Of a DNA stretch of 64,000 nucleotides, positions 24,118 to 32,878 are shown piece after piece. The stretch spans positions 558,001 to 622,000 of the forward strand of contig NC_014160.1 in the NCBI RefSeq assembly GCF_000092185.1, read 5' to 3'. Numbering within the stretch: position 1 is the first letter of the stretch; the number at the start of each line of letters is the position of its first letter. The notes beneath the pieces were generated by a model. It saw only the letters and a program-made list of their open reading frames with translations. It was not told the origin of the DNA and did not search any database. This stretch comes from Thermosphaera aggregans DSM 11486 (lineage in GTDB: Archaea > Thermoproteota > Thermoprotei_A > Sulfolobales > Desulfurococcaceae). A program made the translations under genes and the position numbers.

Positions 24118-24560
24118 GCGTTCACATGGTGGATGTTTCGGGAAAGCCGGATTCTCAGCGCGAGGCAGTCGCAACCGGCTTCATCAAGCTTAAGAAAAGC
24201 ACTATTGAACTTATAAGAAGCGGGAAAATAGAGAAAGGAAACGTTCTCGATGTTTCATCCGTCTCGGCAATTCTCGGGGTGAAGAAAACCATTGAGCTAC
24301 TTCCATTAACGCATAACATACCTATTTCCAACGTTAAGGTAGACTTCAATATTGAGGAAGAAGGAATCCGGGTTTACGTGACCGTTAAAACCACAGCTAA
24401 AACAGGGGTGGAAATGGAGGCTTTAATGGGAGCGACTGCGGCGTTACTGAATATATGGGATATGGTGAAAAAATACGAGAAGGATGAGAAAGGCCAGTAT
24501 CCTGAAACGGTAATCACTGATGTAAGAGTGCTTTCTAAAGTCAAAACCCCCTTAGGGTGA
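24114..24560 (+). CDS. moaC: Cyclic pyranopterin monophosphate synthase, MoaC
   Basis: MoaC completes formation of cyclic pyranopterin monophosphate from the MoaA product. The family start MVDVSGKPDSQREAVATGFIKL is present within the first 30 residues, followed by the LPLTHNIPISNVKVDF segment near residue 62 with its catalytic-region His, and the MEALMGATAALLNIWDMVK helix near residue 105. The length of 148 residues is typical. The ATG overlaps the moaA stop. Confidence 0.92.
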   Translation: MSVHMVDVSGKPDSQREAVATGFIKLKKSTIELIRSGKIEKGNVLDVSSVSAILGVKKTIELLPLTHNIPISNVKVDFNIEEEGIRVYVTVKTTAKTGVEMEALMGATAALLNIWDMVKKYEKDEKGQYPETVITDVRVLSKVKTPLG

Positions 24561-24566
24561 TGTGTG

Positions 24567-24797
24567 ATGAAAGTTAATGTAAGAGCATACTCCCTTTTCA
24601 GCGAGATAATCAGGGATGGAGTTGTTGAGATAAATGATTATTCAACCGTTAAGGACTTGATTGAAATGCTTCTTGGCGGGTTAGAGTACAGGGGGGTCAC
24701 CCCAATAGTTTTCGTCAACAAGGAGAAAGCAGGGCTCGACAGGGTTTTAAGAGATGGAGACGAGGTAATTCTAACACCTCCTTTTTCAGGTGGCTAA
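24567..24797 (+). CDS. moaD: Molybdopterin synthase sulphur carrier, MoaD
   Basis: The 76-residue ubiquitin-like protein ends in the Gly-Gly needed for thiocarboxylate formation (PPFSGG). It begins MKVNVRAYSLFSEI and has the VFVNKEKAGLDRVLRDGDEVILTPP segment usual in MoaD. The ATG at 24567 lies six bases after gggtga. It sits between moaC and moaE, the other half of molybdopterin synthase. Confidence 0.9.
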   Translation: MKVNVRAYSLFSEIIRDGVVEINDYSTVKDLIEMLLGGLEYRGVTPIVFVNKEKAGLDRVLRDGDEVILTPPFSGG

Positions 24798-24798
24798 A

Positions 24799-25284
24799 AT
24801 GGTATTTGTAAACGTTAAAATTTTAGATAGGGGAGAACCCATTTCCATAGATTCAATAATTAACGATCTAGTCAGGGAAGACGCAGACCACCTCGTAGGC
24901 GGCGTTGGATTGTTCATAGGGCTGGTTAAAGGCGAGATCAACGGCTCAACAGTGACTTCACTAGAGTACTCAGCTATCAAGGAGGTAGCTGAGAAAGCTT
25001 TGAATCATATAGCTTATGAAATTGCCGAGAAATATGGTCTCCAAGGAGTACTAATATATCACAGAATAGGGGATCTGAAACCCGGGGAGACGACTCTGAT
25101 AATAGCTGTGGCTGGGAAAAGCCGCGTCAACGTTATGCCAGCCTTATCAGAAGCGTTGGAGAGGGTTAAAAAAGAAGTACCGGTCTTCAAGCTAGAGCAT
25201 CGATCCGATGGAGACTACTGGATCATAGGTGATTCAACCAGAATACCTAAAAAACAAGCTAGCCGAACACTGCAATCTCTTTAA
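24799..25284 (+). CDS. moaE: Molybdopterin synthase catalytic subunit, MoaE
   Basis: MoaE forms the large subunit of molybdopterin synthase with MoaD. The protein of about 161 residues contains VGLFIGLVKGEINGSTV near residue 35, the EYSAIKEVAEKAL helix, the VLIYHRIGDLKPGETTLIIAVAG region near residue 88, and a C-terminal lysine motif (DGDYWIIGDSTRIPKK). I take the ATG at 24799, directly after the moaD stop and behind aggtgg. The 3' end overlaps the convergent oxidoreductase gene by 26 bases. Confidence 0.9.
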   Translation: MVFVNVKILDRGEPISIDSIINDLVREDADHLVGGVGLFIGLVKGEINGSTVTSLEYSAIKEVAEKALNHIAYEIAEKYGLQGVLIYHRIGDLKPGETTLIIAVAGKSRVNVMPALSEALERVKKEVPVFKLEHRSDGDYWIIGDSTRIPKKQASRTLQSL

Positions 25285-26392
25285 TGACCTCTCCTTTAGT
25301 GAACCTTTCATAGTTTAAGTTTTCAAACTCTCTCACAACGGGCTTCCCACCGGTCATGTATTCGGCAAGGGCTTCGGCAACAGCGGGAGCCATCATAAAA
25401 CCGTGCCCGCTGAAGCCTGCCGCAACATACAATCCTTCAACCTCCTTAATAGGCCCTATGATCGGGTGGTGGTCAGGGGTCATGTCGTAGTAACCTGTCC
25501 AGTACCTTAAAATGTAAACTTCTCTCAGCCATGGGAAATATGTACTCCAAACCCTGGCCGCTTTCCGGAGGAATTCCAACCTGTTAGATGCTTCAACATC
25601 ATATTCCTCAGGGATGTCCGCACCAATATAGAAATTGCCGTGTAGGAGTTGGAGAATATACGAGGATGTTGACCAATTAATTATTAAAGGCTTAATAAGT
25701 GGCTTGAAGGTTTCAGAAACCATTACGTGTTTCGGAAGATTCCTAATTGGGAGATCAATCCCTATCGTCTTCAAAAGATCCCTTGACTCTCCGCCCGCGG
25801 CAACAAGGACTTGATCCGCATGTATAATCCCTTTATTCGTTAAGACCCCTTTGATAACATTATTCTCTACTATTAGCTTGTTAGCTTGAGTGTTGGAGAG
25901 GATAGTAATACCTTGTTTTCTCAAAACTGCTAACAGGTTCAAAACTGCTTCGAAGCAACTAGCTTTTCCGGCCATAGGGTCGTGGACTGCCGCGATGATT
26001 TTATCAGTCCTCATGGTGGGAACAAGCTCTTGGACCTGACTGGGCCCTATCATTCTTGTAGGGACTCCTCTAGAGTTTTGGAATTCGACAACTTTTTTGA
26101 AAAACTCGACATCACGCTCCCTAGTGAGAATCCACAAGTATCCGTCTCGCGAATATTTTATACCATACTTAGCCGATATGACTGGCCAGAGCTCTATAGC
26201 CCTCTTCATTACTTCTATGTGCTCCCTACTTGTAAAGCTTGCCCTAATACCGGTAGCACACCTGAAACTCCCGCCTGAACCCGGATAGTTCTTCTCGACC
26301 ACTACTATATTGTGTATCCCTTTCTCAAACAGTGCTGCCGAGGTTAAAACACCCGTGACGCCCGCGCCGACCACGACCACTTCAGCCTTCAC
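25259..26392 (-). CDS. pdhB: FAD-dependent L-proline dehydrogenase beta subunit (DAO family)
   Basis: This DAO-family flavoenzyme has the GxGxxG FAD-binding start (VVVVGAGVTGVLTSA), an acidic residue after it (VVVEKNYPGSGGS), and the C-terminal GLYVAAGFSGHGFMMAP motif typical of sarcosine oxidase/proline dehydrogenase beta subunits. At about 377 residues (near 43 kDa) it matches the beta subunit of Thermococcales dye-linked L-proline dehydrogenase. The three genes upstream supply the alpha and two iron-sulphur subunits. The likely start is GTG at 26392 behind ggtgg, overlapping pdhX. D-amino-acid, glycine or glycerol phosphate substrates are less likely alternatives. Confidence 0.82.
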   Translation of the reverse strand: MKAEVVVVGAGVTGVLTSAALFEKGIHNIVVVEKNYPGSGGSFRCATGIRASFTSREHIEVMKRAIELWPVISAKYGIKYSRDGYLWILTRERDVEFFKKVVEFQNSRGVPTRMIGPSQVQELVPTMRTDKIIAAVHDPMAGKASCFEAVLNLLAVLRKQGITILSNTQANKLIVENNVIKGVLTNKGIIHADQVLVAAGGESRDLLKTIGIDLPIRNLPKHVMVSETFKPLIKPLIINWSTSSYILQLLHGNFYIGADIPEEYDVEASNRLEFLRKAARVWSTYFPWLREVYILRYWTGYYDMTPDHHPIIGPIKEVEGLYVAAGFSGHGFMMAPAVAEALAEYMTGGKPVVREFENLNYERFTKGEVIKEIAVFG

Positions 26393-26669
26393 GACTACCA
26401 CCTATGAAGTTTTTCAATTTTACAGGGTGGATAGGTGGGCGGTTAACCGGTAAGAAAACCTCCTCAAAAGACTTCCCCGTTTTCTGCATTAGAATTCTAG
26501 CAATCATTAGCAAGCAGGTGGTGCCCTGACACGGTCCCATGCCAACTCTCAGCTTCCTCTTCAATAGCTCGAGGCTGTCGAAACCCTCCTCAATAGCACG
26601 TAGAATCTGCTCAAGGGTGACGTTCTCGCATCTGCACACGATTATCTTCCTAGGATCCTGCTGAGTCAT
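26382..26669 (-). CDS. pdhX: BFD-like [2Fe-2S] subunit of the proline dehydrogenase complex
   Basis: The 95-residue protein has a BFD-like [2Fe-2S] domain with four cysteines: VCRCENVT near residue 12 and GMGPCQGTTC near residue 46. Similar small subunits transfer electrons between the alpha and beta flavoproteins in heterotetrameric L-proline dehydrogenase and related complexes. Size (about 10.6 kDa) and gene order agree with PdhX of Thermococcales. It abuts the ferredoxin-like gene directly and overlaps pdhB. Confidence 0.8.
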   Translation of the reverse strand: MTQQDPRKIIVCRCENVTLEQILRAIEEGFDSLELLKRKLRVGMGPCQGTTCLLMIARILMQKTGKSFEEVFLPVNRPPIHPVKLKNFIGGSREG

Positions 26670-27155
26670 TTACCTCCCCTCGATTCTAATAGCTCTTACA
26701 TCAAACCATAGGTTTTTCTCAACTTCGACCGTGACAACCCATGTTTTTTCATATTCCCACGCCTTCACAATTACTCCTTCGCCCACGATTTTGCCCTCCC
26801 TATTGAGCAATTTGACTTTCGCTCCTTTCGAAGGTTTGGGGAGAAACTCGTATGGAAGGGTTATATAGGCCTTGTCGCCTTTGCTGACGTCAACCACAAA
26901 TATCGCGAGCCCGGGGCATTTGGCAACGCATACTCCACATCCTACACACTTGTTTTCATCCAGCCTGGGAAGATCATATATCTTATCCATGCTTATTGCT
27001 TTGAACGGGCATGCGGAGACGCAAATATTACACGGGATTTGCTCCGGGCATTCCAGCAGTGCTACAGGCCCCTTCCTCAACCTCTCTTCCGACGGCATCA
27101 AGCCTGCTCTCATCATATCCTCCAACGTTAAAACCCCGGTTTCTTTAAACCCCAT
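26670..27155 (-). CDS. pdhF: Ferredoxin-like [4Fe-4S] subunit of the proline dehydrogenase complex
   Basis: The 161-residue protein carries two [4Fe-4S] motifs: CPEQIPCNICVSACPFKA (near residue 35) and CVGCGVCVAKCPG (near residue 67). It ends in a beta-barrel-like domain of about 65 residues with GKIVGEGVIVKAW. This matches the gamma/PdhF subunit of the Pyrococcus/Thermococcus four-subunit complex in size and layout. It lies 6 bases after pdhA. Confidence 0.8.
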   Translation of the reverse strand: MGFKETGVLTLEDMMRAGLMPSEERLRKGPVALLECPEQIPCNICVSACPFKAISMDKIYDLPRLDENKCVGCGVCVAKCPGLAIFVVDVSKGDKAYITLPYEFLPKPSKGAKVKLLNREGKIVGEGVIVKAWEYEKTWVVTVEVEKNLWFDVRAIRIEGR

Positions 27156-27161
27156 GCCCGT

Positions 27162-28625
27162 CTACCCCCTCAACCTTTTCATTTCCTCCTCACTCACGGT
27201 AACCTTAAGCTTTGCGTCCCTGGACCGCTGGACCACGGGGGACTGCCTGTACTCATTCCACAGGTAGTTGAGTATTCTCTCTCTTTTCTCAACCGCTTTA
27301 GCAAATCCTTCACGTTCTAAAATAGTGTAAGCCGCTATTTCTCCTTCTATAAAAGCTGTGGTAGCTTCCTCGATCCCGGATAGATCGCCGGCAACGAAAA
27401 CGTTTCTAATGCTTGTCTCCATATATCTGGTTCTCAATGGGATTAAACCCCCTGCCTCAGGCAGGTACTTCATCAACGCCCCCATCTGGCTCAGCAGTGA
27501 ATAGTTAGGCTGTAGGCCAACTGCTAAAAGAACTAGGTCAACGTTAAACTCCTTCTCCGTGCCCGGAAGCGGCTTTAAGTCTTTACCAACCTGGCTGATC
27601 ACGGCCTTCTCAACCCTATCTCTACCCTCAGCCCTCACAATAGTGTGACCCGTGAATATTGGTATCCCGTGCCTTCTAATCTTAGCAGCGTGGACGAACC
27701 ACCCGCCTATCTCCCTTAACACCTCAGCGATCCCGTGTACCCTGACCCCTGCTTGCAACAACTGATAAGCAACAATCAATCCAACATTACCACTACCTAT
27801 TACAAGAGCATCCTCACCCGGTTTGACACCGTATTCATTCATGAGTGTTTGCGCACCACCTGCCCCCATAATCCCTGGTAGATCATTGTTCTCGAATAAC
27901 AAGCTTCTTTCAGACGCGCCCGAAGCAACTATTACGTATTTAGCTCTAATTAGAAGGTGGAGGCTGGGATCTCCGATTTTCTCCGCGCCAAAAAATCCTT
28001 CCTTAAAATATCCATACACGAAAGTCCTTGTTGAGATCTCAACATTTGGGTTTCTACTAAGATTTGAGATCAATTTCTCCGCGATTTTGAATCCGCGAAC
28101 ACCCCCGTAGTATGTTGTGTCGCCGAAAAACTTGTGTGTTTGCTTGACCAGCTGGCCGCCAGCCCTGAAGTGATCAGTTGCTACTAGAACCCGGAGCCCG
28201 TATCCTCCTAGTATTTCAGCGGCCTTCAATCCCGCTGGGCCCGCTCCGATAATTAAAACATCCACGTCTTTTATTTCCTCAACCACGTCAACAATCTCGC
28301 GGGAGACTTTTGGAATGTCTGGTAAGCTCTCCTGTGTTTCAACGATCAATCCGTCCCTAACTGGTTCAATACAAATCCTGGTGTTTGGAATGCCGTTGAC
28401 TCTGGAAAGGCAGCTTGAGCATCTTCCTATCATGCAGAACGCTTCTCTAAGCCTATCTCCCTGAGGGCTTGTCGCGAAGACGCGAAATCCAGCGGCATAT
28501 AATCCTGCGAGAATGCTCTCCCCTTCATATGCTTCAACGCGTTTCCCATTGTATGTGAAAGAAACTTTCCTACCCCGCTTGAAATCTATTATCGGGTGTT
28601 CAACAATCCTATAATCCTCCATCAC
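27162..28625 (-). CDS. pdhA: Proline dehydrogenase complex alpha subunit (pyridine nucleotide-disulphide oxidoreductase type)
   Basis: The 487-residue subunit starts with a Fer2-type domain (about 15-95) carrying FCMIGRCSSC and a later Cys in NTRIC. Then comes an FAD/NAD-binding part with VLIIGAGPAGLKAAEILGGYG near residue 122, a second nucleotide motif VIGSGNVGLIVAYQLL near residue 275, and the VFVAGDLSGIEEATTAFIEG end motif. The combination is that of alpha subunits of L-proline dehydrogenase and sarcosine oxidase/HCN synthase-like complexes. It probably passes electrons from proline to NAD(P) or a dye/quinone-like acceptor. It is first in the minus-strand operon and divergent from hypE. 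Confidence 0.83.
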   Translation of the reverse strand: MMEDYRIVEHPIIDFKRGRKVSFTYNGKRVEAYEGESILAGLYAAGFRVFATSPQGDRLREAFCMIGRCSSCLSRVNGIPNTRICIEPVRDGLIVETQESLPDIPKVSREIVDVVEEIKDVDVLIIGAGPAGLKAAEILGGYGLRVLVATDHFRAGGQLVKQTHKFFGDTTYYGGVRGFKIAEKLISNLSRNPNVEISTRTFVYGYFKEGFFGAEKIGDPSLHLLIRAKYVIVASGASERSLLFENNDLPGIMGAGGAQTLMNEYGVKPGEDALVIGSGNVGLIVAYQLLQAGVRVHGIAEVLREIGGWFVHAAKIRRHGIPIFTGHTIVRAEGRDRVEKAVISQVGKDLKPLPGTEKEFNVDLVLLAVGLQPNYSLLSQMGALMKYLPEAGGLIPLRTRYMETSIRNVFVAGDLSGIEEATTAFIEGEIAAYTILEREGFAKAVEKRERILNYLWNEYRQSPVVQRSRDAKLKVTVSEEEMKRLRG

Positions 28626-28744
28626 TATCAGCCTTACAGATTGCCATGGATTAAAACTATCCGTACAAGTATATAATTTTTATTTAAGTATAAAACCGAT
28701 TTATTTTATAACCATGTTATAGTTGCTCATGCTAGGGGACTGAA
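28626..28744. promoter_or_regulatory. Divergent promoter region between pdhA and hypE
   Basis: The region is AT-rich. A plus-strand TATA-like block ttttata (28704-28710) lies about 38 bases before the hypE ATG. A minus-strand block (atataatttt on the plus strand, 28671-28680) lies about 50 bases before the pdhA start. The two operons could be coregulated here. Confidence 0.45.
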
Positions 28745-29779
28745 ATGGATGCCTTCATAACGTTACTCCACGGTGCAGGCGGGCAGGAATCGCATGATTT
28801 AATAGAATCCTTGATCGTTAAAAAAGTGCCACCACTGCTCAGATACGCCCTAGAGGGGCACGGACTAGACATATTGGATGACGGCTCGTTTATCAAGGTT
28901 GGAGATTCTTATATCGTCTTTACAAGTGATTCATACACTGTGAAACCCGTGTTCTACCCCGGAGGCAACATAGGTGAGTTAGCTGCTTCAGGAGTTTTAA
29001 ACGACCTAGTCATGATGGGCGCCAAACCCGTCGCATTCCTCGATAACATCATCGTAGAAGAAGGTTTTCCAGTCGAGGATTTAGAAAAAATCATTGACTC
29101 CCTCGTCAAAGTCTTGAAAGAAAACAATGTATCACTCATAGGTGGAGACTTCAAAGTAATGCCTAAGGGTTCACTAGATAAGATCGTTATCTCGGGTTTC
29201 GGAATAGGTGTTTCACAGGGAGCTCCAATAATTGACCATGTGCGTCCCGGCGACGTGATAGTTGTCACTAATAGTATCGCAGAACACGGAGCCGCCATCC
29301 TGGCATCGCAACTCGGAATTGATGCTGAAAATCTCTCTTTGAAAAGCGATTCTAAACCCCTTGTTAAAACTGTTCTACCAGTAATTGAAAAGTATAGGCC
29401 TCATATCCATGCAGCCAGAGACCCTACCAGGGGAGGTGTTTCCGCAATACTTAACGAGTGGGTAAGAGGTAGAGAGGTCTCAATAATAGTTGACGAGTCA
29501 AAGATCCCTATTCGTGAGGACGTGAGAACGTTTCTCGAAATGCTGGGAATAGATCCTTTAACTGTGGCGTCCGAGGGCGTGGCCGTGTTGAGCGTTAGCC
29601 GCGAAGTTGGCGACGAAGTCGTTGGGGCGTTAAAATCCATGGGAGAAAACCCTCAGGTGATAGGGGAGGTGGTGATTCCAGAAGAACCCTCGTACAAGGG
29701 TAAGGTTATAGGTTTCACAGAGGTGGGCGGAAAGAGGATCATAAGGGGAGAAGCCTTAAACCTACCAAGGATATGCTAG
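28745..29779 (+). CDS. hypE: Hydrogenase maturation protein HypE
   Basis: HypE dehydrates a carbamoyl group on its C-terminal Cys to form the cyanide ligand of the [NiFe] site. The protein starts with LLHGAGGQESHDLIE, has the GDFKVMPKG ATP-binding region near residue 135 and ARDPTRGGVSAILNEW near residue 225, and ends in the required PRIC with a terminal Cys. The length of 344 residues is normal. It begins the hyp-mbh gene run and is followed by hypC after 9 bases. Confidence 0.93.
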   Translation: MDAFITLLHGAGGQESHDLIESLIVKKVPPLLRYALEGHGLDILDDGSFIKVGDSYIVFTSDSYTVKPVFYPGGNIGELAASGVLNDLVMMGAKPVAFLDNIIVEEGFPVEDLEKIIDSLVKVLKENNVSLIGGDFKVMPKGSLDKIVISGFGIGVSQGAPIIDHVRPGDVIVVTNSIAEHGAAILASQLGIDAENLSLKSDSKPLVKTVLPVIEKYRPHIHAARDPTRGGVSAILNEWVRGREVSIIVDESKIPIREDVRTFLEMLGIDPLTVASEGVAVLSVSREVGDEVVGALKSMGENPQVIGEVVIPEEPSYKGKVIGFTEVGGKRIIRGEALNLPRIC

Positions 29780-29788
29780 GTGGTATGA

Positions 29789-30034
29789 ATGTGTCTCGGT
29801 GTGCCAGGAGAAGTGGTCAGCGTGGATAAAACCTCAAAGCCCCCGCTTGCCAGGGTTAAGATAGGGGGTCTTGTGAAAGAAACCCTGCTAGCAATTGATG
29901 AAGAAGTGATGCCCGGGGATTACGTAATCGTTCACGCGGGAGTAGTGATAAGTAAGGTCAGCAAGGATGAGTATGAAGAGCTTATCAGGCTACTTAAAGC
30001 TGTTTCTGGATTAGGCGGAGAAATAGAATTGTGA
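29789..30034 (+). CDS. hypC: Hydrogenase maturation chaperone HypC
   Basis: HypC carries the Fe(CN)2CO group to the hydrogenase large subunit using its N-terminal Cys2. The MCLGVPGEVVSV start and the later GDYVIVHAGVVISK motif are both present in the 81 residues. It lies between hypE and hypF. HypA, HypB and HypD are not in the window. Confidence 0.92.
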   Translation: MCLGVPGEVVSVDKTSKPPLARVKIGGLVKETLLAIDEEVMPGDYVIVHAGVVISKVSKDEYEELIRLLKAVSGLGGEIEL

Positions 30035-30044
30035 GGATTCCCGT

Positions 30045-32336
30045 TTGATAGCCGCGAGATTAATTATCAACGGCATAGTCCAAGGTGTCGGATTTAGACC
30101 ATTCGTAGATAGAACTATGCGGAGGCTTGGGCTAAAAGGATATGTGAAGAATGTCGGTGGTTCGGAGGTAGAAGTCTTCGTCGAGGGCAACGAGGAAAAC
30201 ATTTACGAATTCCTCTCCATTCTTTACAATGAGAAGCCTCCTCCCGCAGAAATAGAAGAAGCTTTTCTAGAGCTGACTCACCCGCAGGGATTCCAGAACA
30301 CGCAGATACAGAGGAGTGATACAACCAGGGTCACTGGCTCAATGATTCCGCCGGATTTCGCAGTTTGCAAGGATTGCTTGGCCGAAATCCTGGACCCATC
30401 TAACCACAGGTACATGTACCCATTTAACTCCTGTGCTTGGTGCGGTCCAAGGTTTTCAATGATGTATACTGTCCCATATGATCGAGAAAACACGAGTATG
30501 AGGGACTTCGCCCTCTGTGAATCCTGCCTGAAGGAGTACTCTGATCACGAGAATATTCGGAGATACCATGCCCAGGGAATCAGCTGCCCACGCGACGGGC
30601 CAAGCCTTGCTCTCCTAGACAACGATTTCAATCCGTTAGACACTGATAATCCTATAGTAGAGGCGGCAAAACTTATTGATGAAGGAAGCATTATAGCTGT
30701 GAAAGGGATTGGAGGATACCACATAGCTGCTTCAGCAACAATGGATGATGTTGTTTTAAAGCTGAGGAGACGTAAGAATAGACCTACAAAACCCTTTGCA
30801 ATAATGGGTCTCGACACTTCGATATTAAAGCTCCTAGTATATTTGTCTGAGGAAGATGAGAAATTACTATCATCTCCTCAAGCCCCTATACTCCTACTCC
30901 CTAAACGTGAAGATACGCCTGTTTCCAAGTATGTTTCCCCTGGACTGAGCCATGAAGGAGTATTTGTTGCTTATACCCCGCTTCACTTTCTGCTGTTGAT
31001 GAATACAAAGGATAAGTTTTCAATAATGACTAGCGGGAACTCCACAGGGTCTCCGATGTGCACAACCGAAGAATGCGCTAAGAGTAGGATGAGAAGTATT
31101 GCGGATTATTTCCTAGTGCATAATAGGGTTATAGTTAACCGGGTAGACGATAGTGTGGTTAGAAAGACGGGAGACCAATACGTGTTTCTACGGAGAAGTA
31201 GGGGGTATGCTCCAAGGTGGATTAGACTCAAAAAGAGCTTAAGAAGCCCGGTATTAGGCATGGGGGGAGATCTCTCCAATACCTTTGCCCTAGGGTTTGA
31301 CGACAAGGTAGTAATATCGCAGTATATTGGGGATCTAGAGGATCCTGAAACCCAGGGGCAATTACTAAATTACATAGACTTCTTCGTCAGAGTCTACGGG
31401 CTCAACTATTCTGACATAACCGTTATCGTTGACAAGCATAAAGCATACTACTCGAGGAGAATAGGGTTTGATATTGCGAGAAAACATGGTTGCAGAATCG
31501 TTGAAGTGCAACATCATTACGCACACCTATTTGGCACAGCCATCGATAACGAGTTAGAAGGCAGGATTGCCGGGATAGCCTTAGACGGCTTAGGATGGGG
31601 GGACGACGAATCCGTGTGGGGTGGTGAAGTAATAGTTTTCAATACCATGGACAATAATTATGAGAGAGTGGCTAGTATTGAATGGGTTCCATTGACGAGC
31701 GATAGAGATACCATTAGCATTAAGCGGTTAGTCACCCTTTACCTAGCTAAGAACAATTGGTCTTTCGAAGAAATAATGAAGATTCTCAAACCTGCAAATG
31801 AGAGAGAAGTAATGGAGCACAGACTCGTCTACGCCGCGTTCAATCAGGGAAGGTACGTCAAGGCTTCAAGCACAGGTAGGGTTGTAGATGTAGTTGCAGC
31901 ATTACTAGGCGTCTCCCATCTCAGAACGTATGACGGTGAGCCCGCGATTAAACTGGAAGCTGTTGCTTTTAAAGGAGTGAAAAATCTCCTAGAGAATGTT
32001 TCTTTCAAACAGGTCAACGGATTACTTATCCTCGATTATCACGGTATTATCAACGAGATCATAGATAAGAGAGATGTTTTAGACATTCCCTCACTCGCTA
32101 GGAGCTTCTTATACTCCTACGGATACTATATTGGTGAACTAGTTGTTAGATCAGCGTTAAAGTATAAGATTGACTACGTGGTCGCGGGTGGTGGGGCTGT
32201 TGTTAACGAGCACATTTATCAAGGACTGAAAGAGAGATTGCAGCTTGAAGGGCTCAAACCATACCTTCCACGTAGAATACCCGCGGGGGACGGAGGCCTC
32301 TCGTTCGGACAAGTGGCTTCAACAATTGCTTTTTGA
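30045..32336 (+). CDS. hypF: Carbamoyltransferase HypF
   Basis: HypF makes carbamoyl-adenylate and moves the carbamoyl group to HypE. Domains in order are acylphosphatase (about 1-90, GIVQGVGFRPFVDR), two zinc fingers (about 105-185), YrdC-like (about 200-380, AVKGIGGYHIAA) and the Kae1-like carbamoyltransferase (about 400-763, QHHYAHLFG and a C-terminal GGGAVVNEH). One oddity: the second zinc finger ends CPRDGP instead of the usual CPxCGP, so its fourth Cys ligand is replaced by Asp. The start is TTG. The length of 763 residues is typical. Confidence 0.92.
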   Translation: MIAARLIINGIVQGVGFRPFVDRTMRRLGLKGYVKNVGGSEVEVFVEGNEENIYEFLSILYNEKPPPAEIEEAFLELTHPQGFQNTQIQRSDTTRVTGSMIPPDFAVCKDCLAEILDPSNHRYMYPFNSCAWCGPRFSMMYTVPYDRENTSMRDFALCESCLKEYSDHENIRRYHAQGISCPRDGPSLALLDNDFNPLDTDNPIVEAAKLIDEGSIIAVKGIGGYHIAASATMDDVVLKLRRRKNRPTKPFAIMGLDTSILKLLVYLSEEDEKLLSSPQAPILLLPKREDTPVSKYVSPGLSHEGVFVAYTPLHFLLLMNTKDKFSIMTSGNSTGSPMCTTEECAKSRMRSIADYFLVHNRVIVNRVDDSVVRKTGDQYVFLRRSRGYAPRWIRLKKSLRSPVLGMGGDLSNTFALGFDDKVVISQYIGDLEDPETQGQLLNYIDFFVRVYGLNYSDITVIVDKHKAYYSRRIGFDIARKHGCRIVEVQHHYAHLFGTAIDNELEGRIAGIALDGLGWGDDESVWGGEVIVFNTMDNNYERVASIEWVPLTSDRDTISIKRLVTLYLAKNNWSFEEIMKILKPANEREVMEHRLVYAAFNQGRYVKASSTGRVVDVVAALLGVSHLRTYDGEPAIKLEAVAFKGVKNLLENVSFKQVNGLLILDYHGIINEIIDKRDVLDIPSLARSFLYSYGYYIGELVVRSALKYKIDYVVAGGGAVVNEHIYQGLKERLQLEGLKPYLPRRIPAGDGGLSFGQVASTIAF

Positions 32337-32350
32337 AGACTAACTTGTGA

Positions 32351-32364
32351 TTAGGACGTCCTAA
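32351..32364. promoter_or_regulatory. 14-bp perfect palindrome upstream of the mbh operon, candidate operator
   Basis: TTAGGACGTCCTAA is fully self-complementary. It ends eight bases before a TATA-like block (tttttaat, 32372-32379), which itself lies about 35 bases before the first hydrogenase gene. A protein bound here could touch the transcription factor B element. It does not match the GTTnnnAAC motif reported for SurR of Thermococcales. Confidence 0.45.
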
Positions 32365-32410
32365 CGCTTGATTTTTAATGCCGGCGCTTGATTAATTCAA
32401 TCCGAACAAG

Positions 32411-32878
32411 GTGGTAACGCTGTCGTCGGCGAAGCAGGAAACCTGTAAAAACTGCAAAATAATTAGGTACTCGCCATGGCTCGTCCACTTCAATACGGGA
32501 GCGTGTAACGGGTGTGATATCGAGGTGCTCGCATCAATCACGCCACTCTACGACCCTGAGAGGTTTGGGGTAAAGCTAGCGCCAAGCATCAGGCATGGAG
32601 ATATCCTCGTAGTAACGGGTGCATTGACTAAGAAGGCTGGTGAAAGGCTTCGAAGACTGTATGATCAAATGCCGAATCCTAAGTTCGTAGTAGCAGTGGG
32701 GGCTTGTGCCGTTGACGGTGGAGTGTTCTACAAGTCTTATAGTGTTGAGGGAGGGGCAGACAAGGCTGTCCCAGTAGCAATGTATATACCTGGATGCCCC
32801 CCGCGACCGGAGGCGATACTAGATGGTATTGTAAAGCTTTTGAAAAAACTCGAAGAAAGTGGTGAGAAGAATGAGTAG
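32411..32878 (+). CDS. mbhJ: Membrane-bound hydrogenase small subunit, MbhJ (NuoB-like)
   Basis: MbhJ carries the proximal [4Fe-4S] cluster. Ligand cysteines are visible in NTGACNGCDIE near residue 34-37, VGACAVDGG near residue 98 and PGCPPRPEAI near residue 129. Two further cysteines (CKNCK) lie in the N-terminal tail. The GTG at 32411 is part of an aaggtggt site, so the true start may be slightly later; a CTG at 32420 is a possibility. It overlaps mbhK by 8 bases and heads the hydrogenase operon. Confidence 0.9.
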   Translation: MVTLSSAKQETCKNCKIIRYSPWLVHFNTGACNGCDIEVLASITPLYDPERFGVKLAPSIRHGDILVVTGALTKKAGERLRRLYDQMPNPKFVVAVGACAVDGGVFYKSYSVEGGADKAVPVAMYIPGCPPRPEAILDGIVKLLKKLEESGEKNE

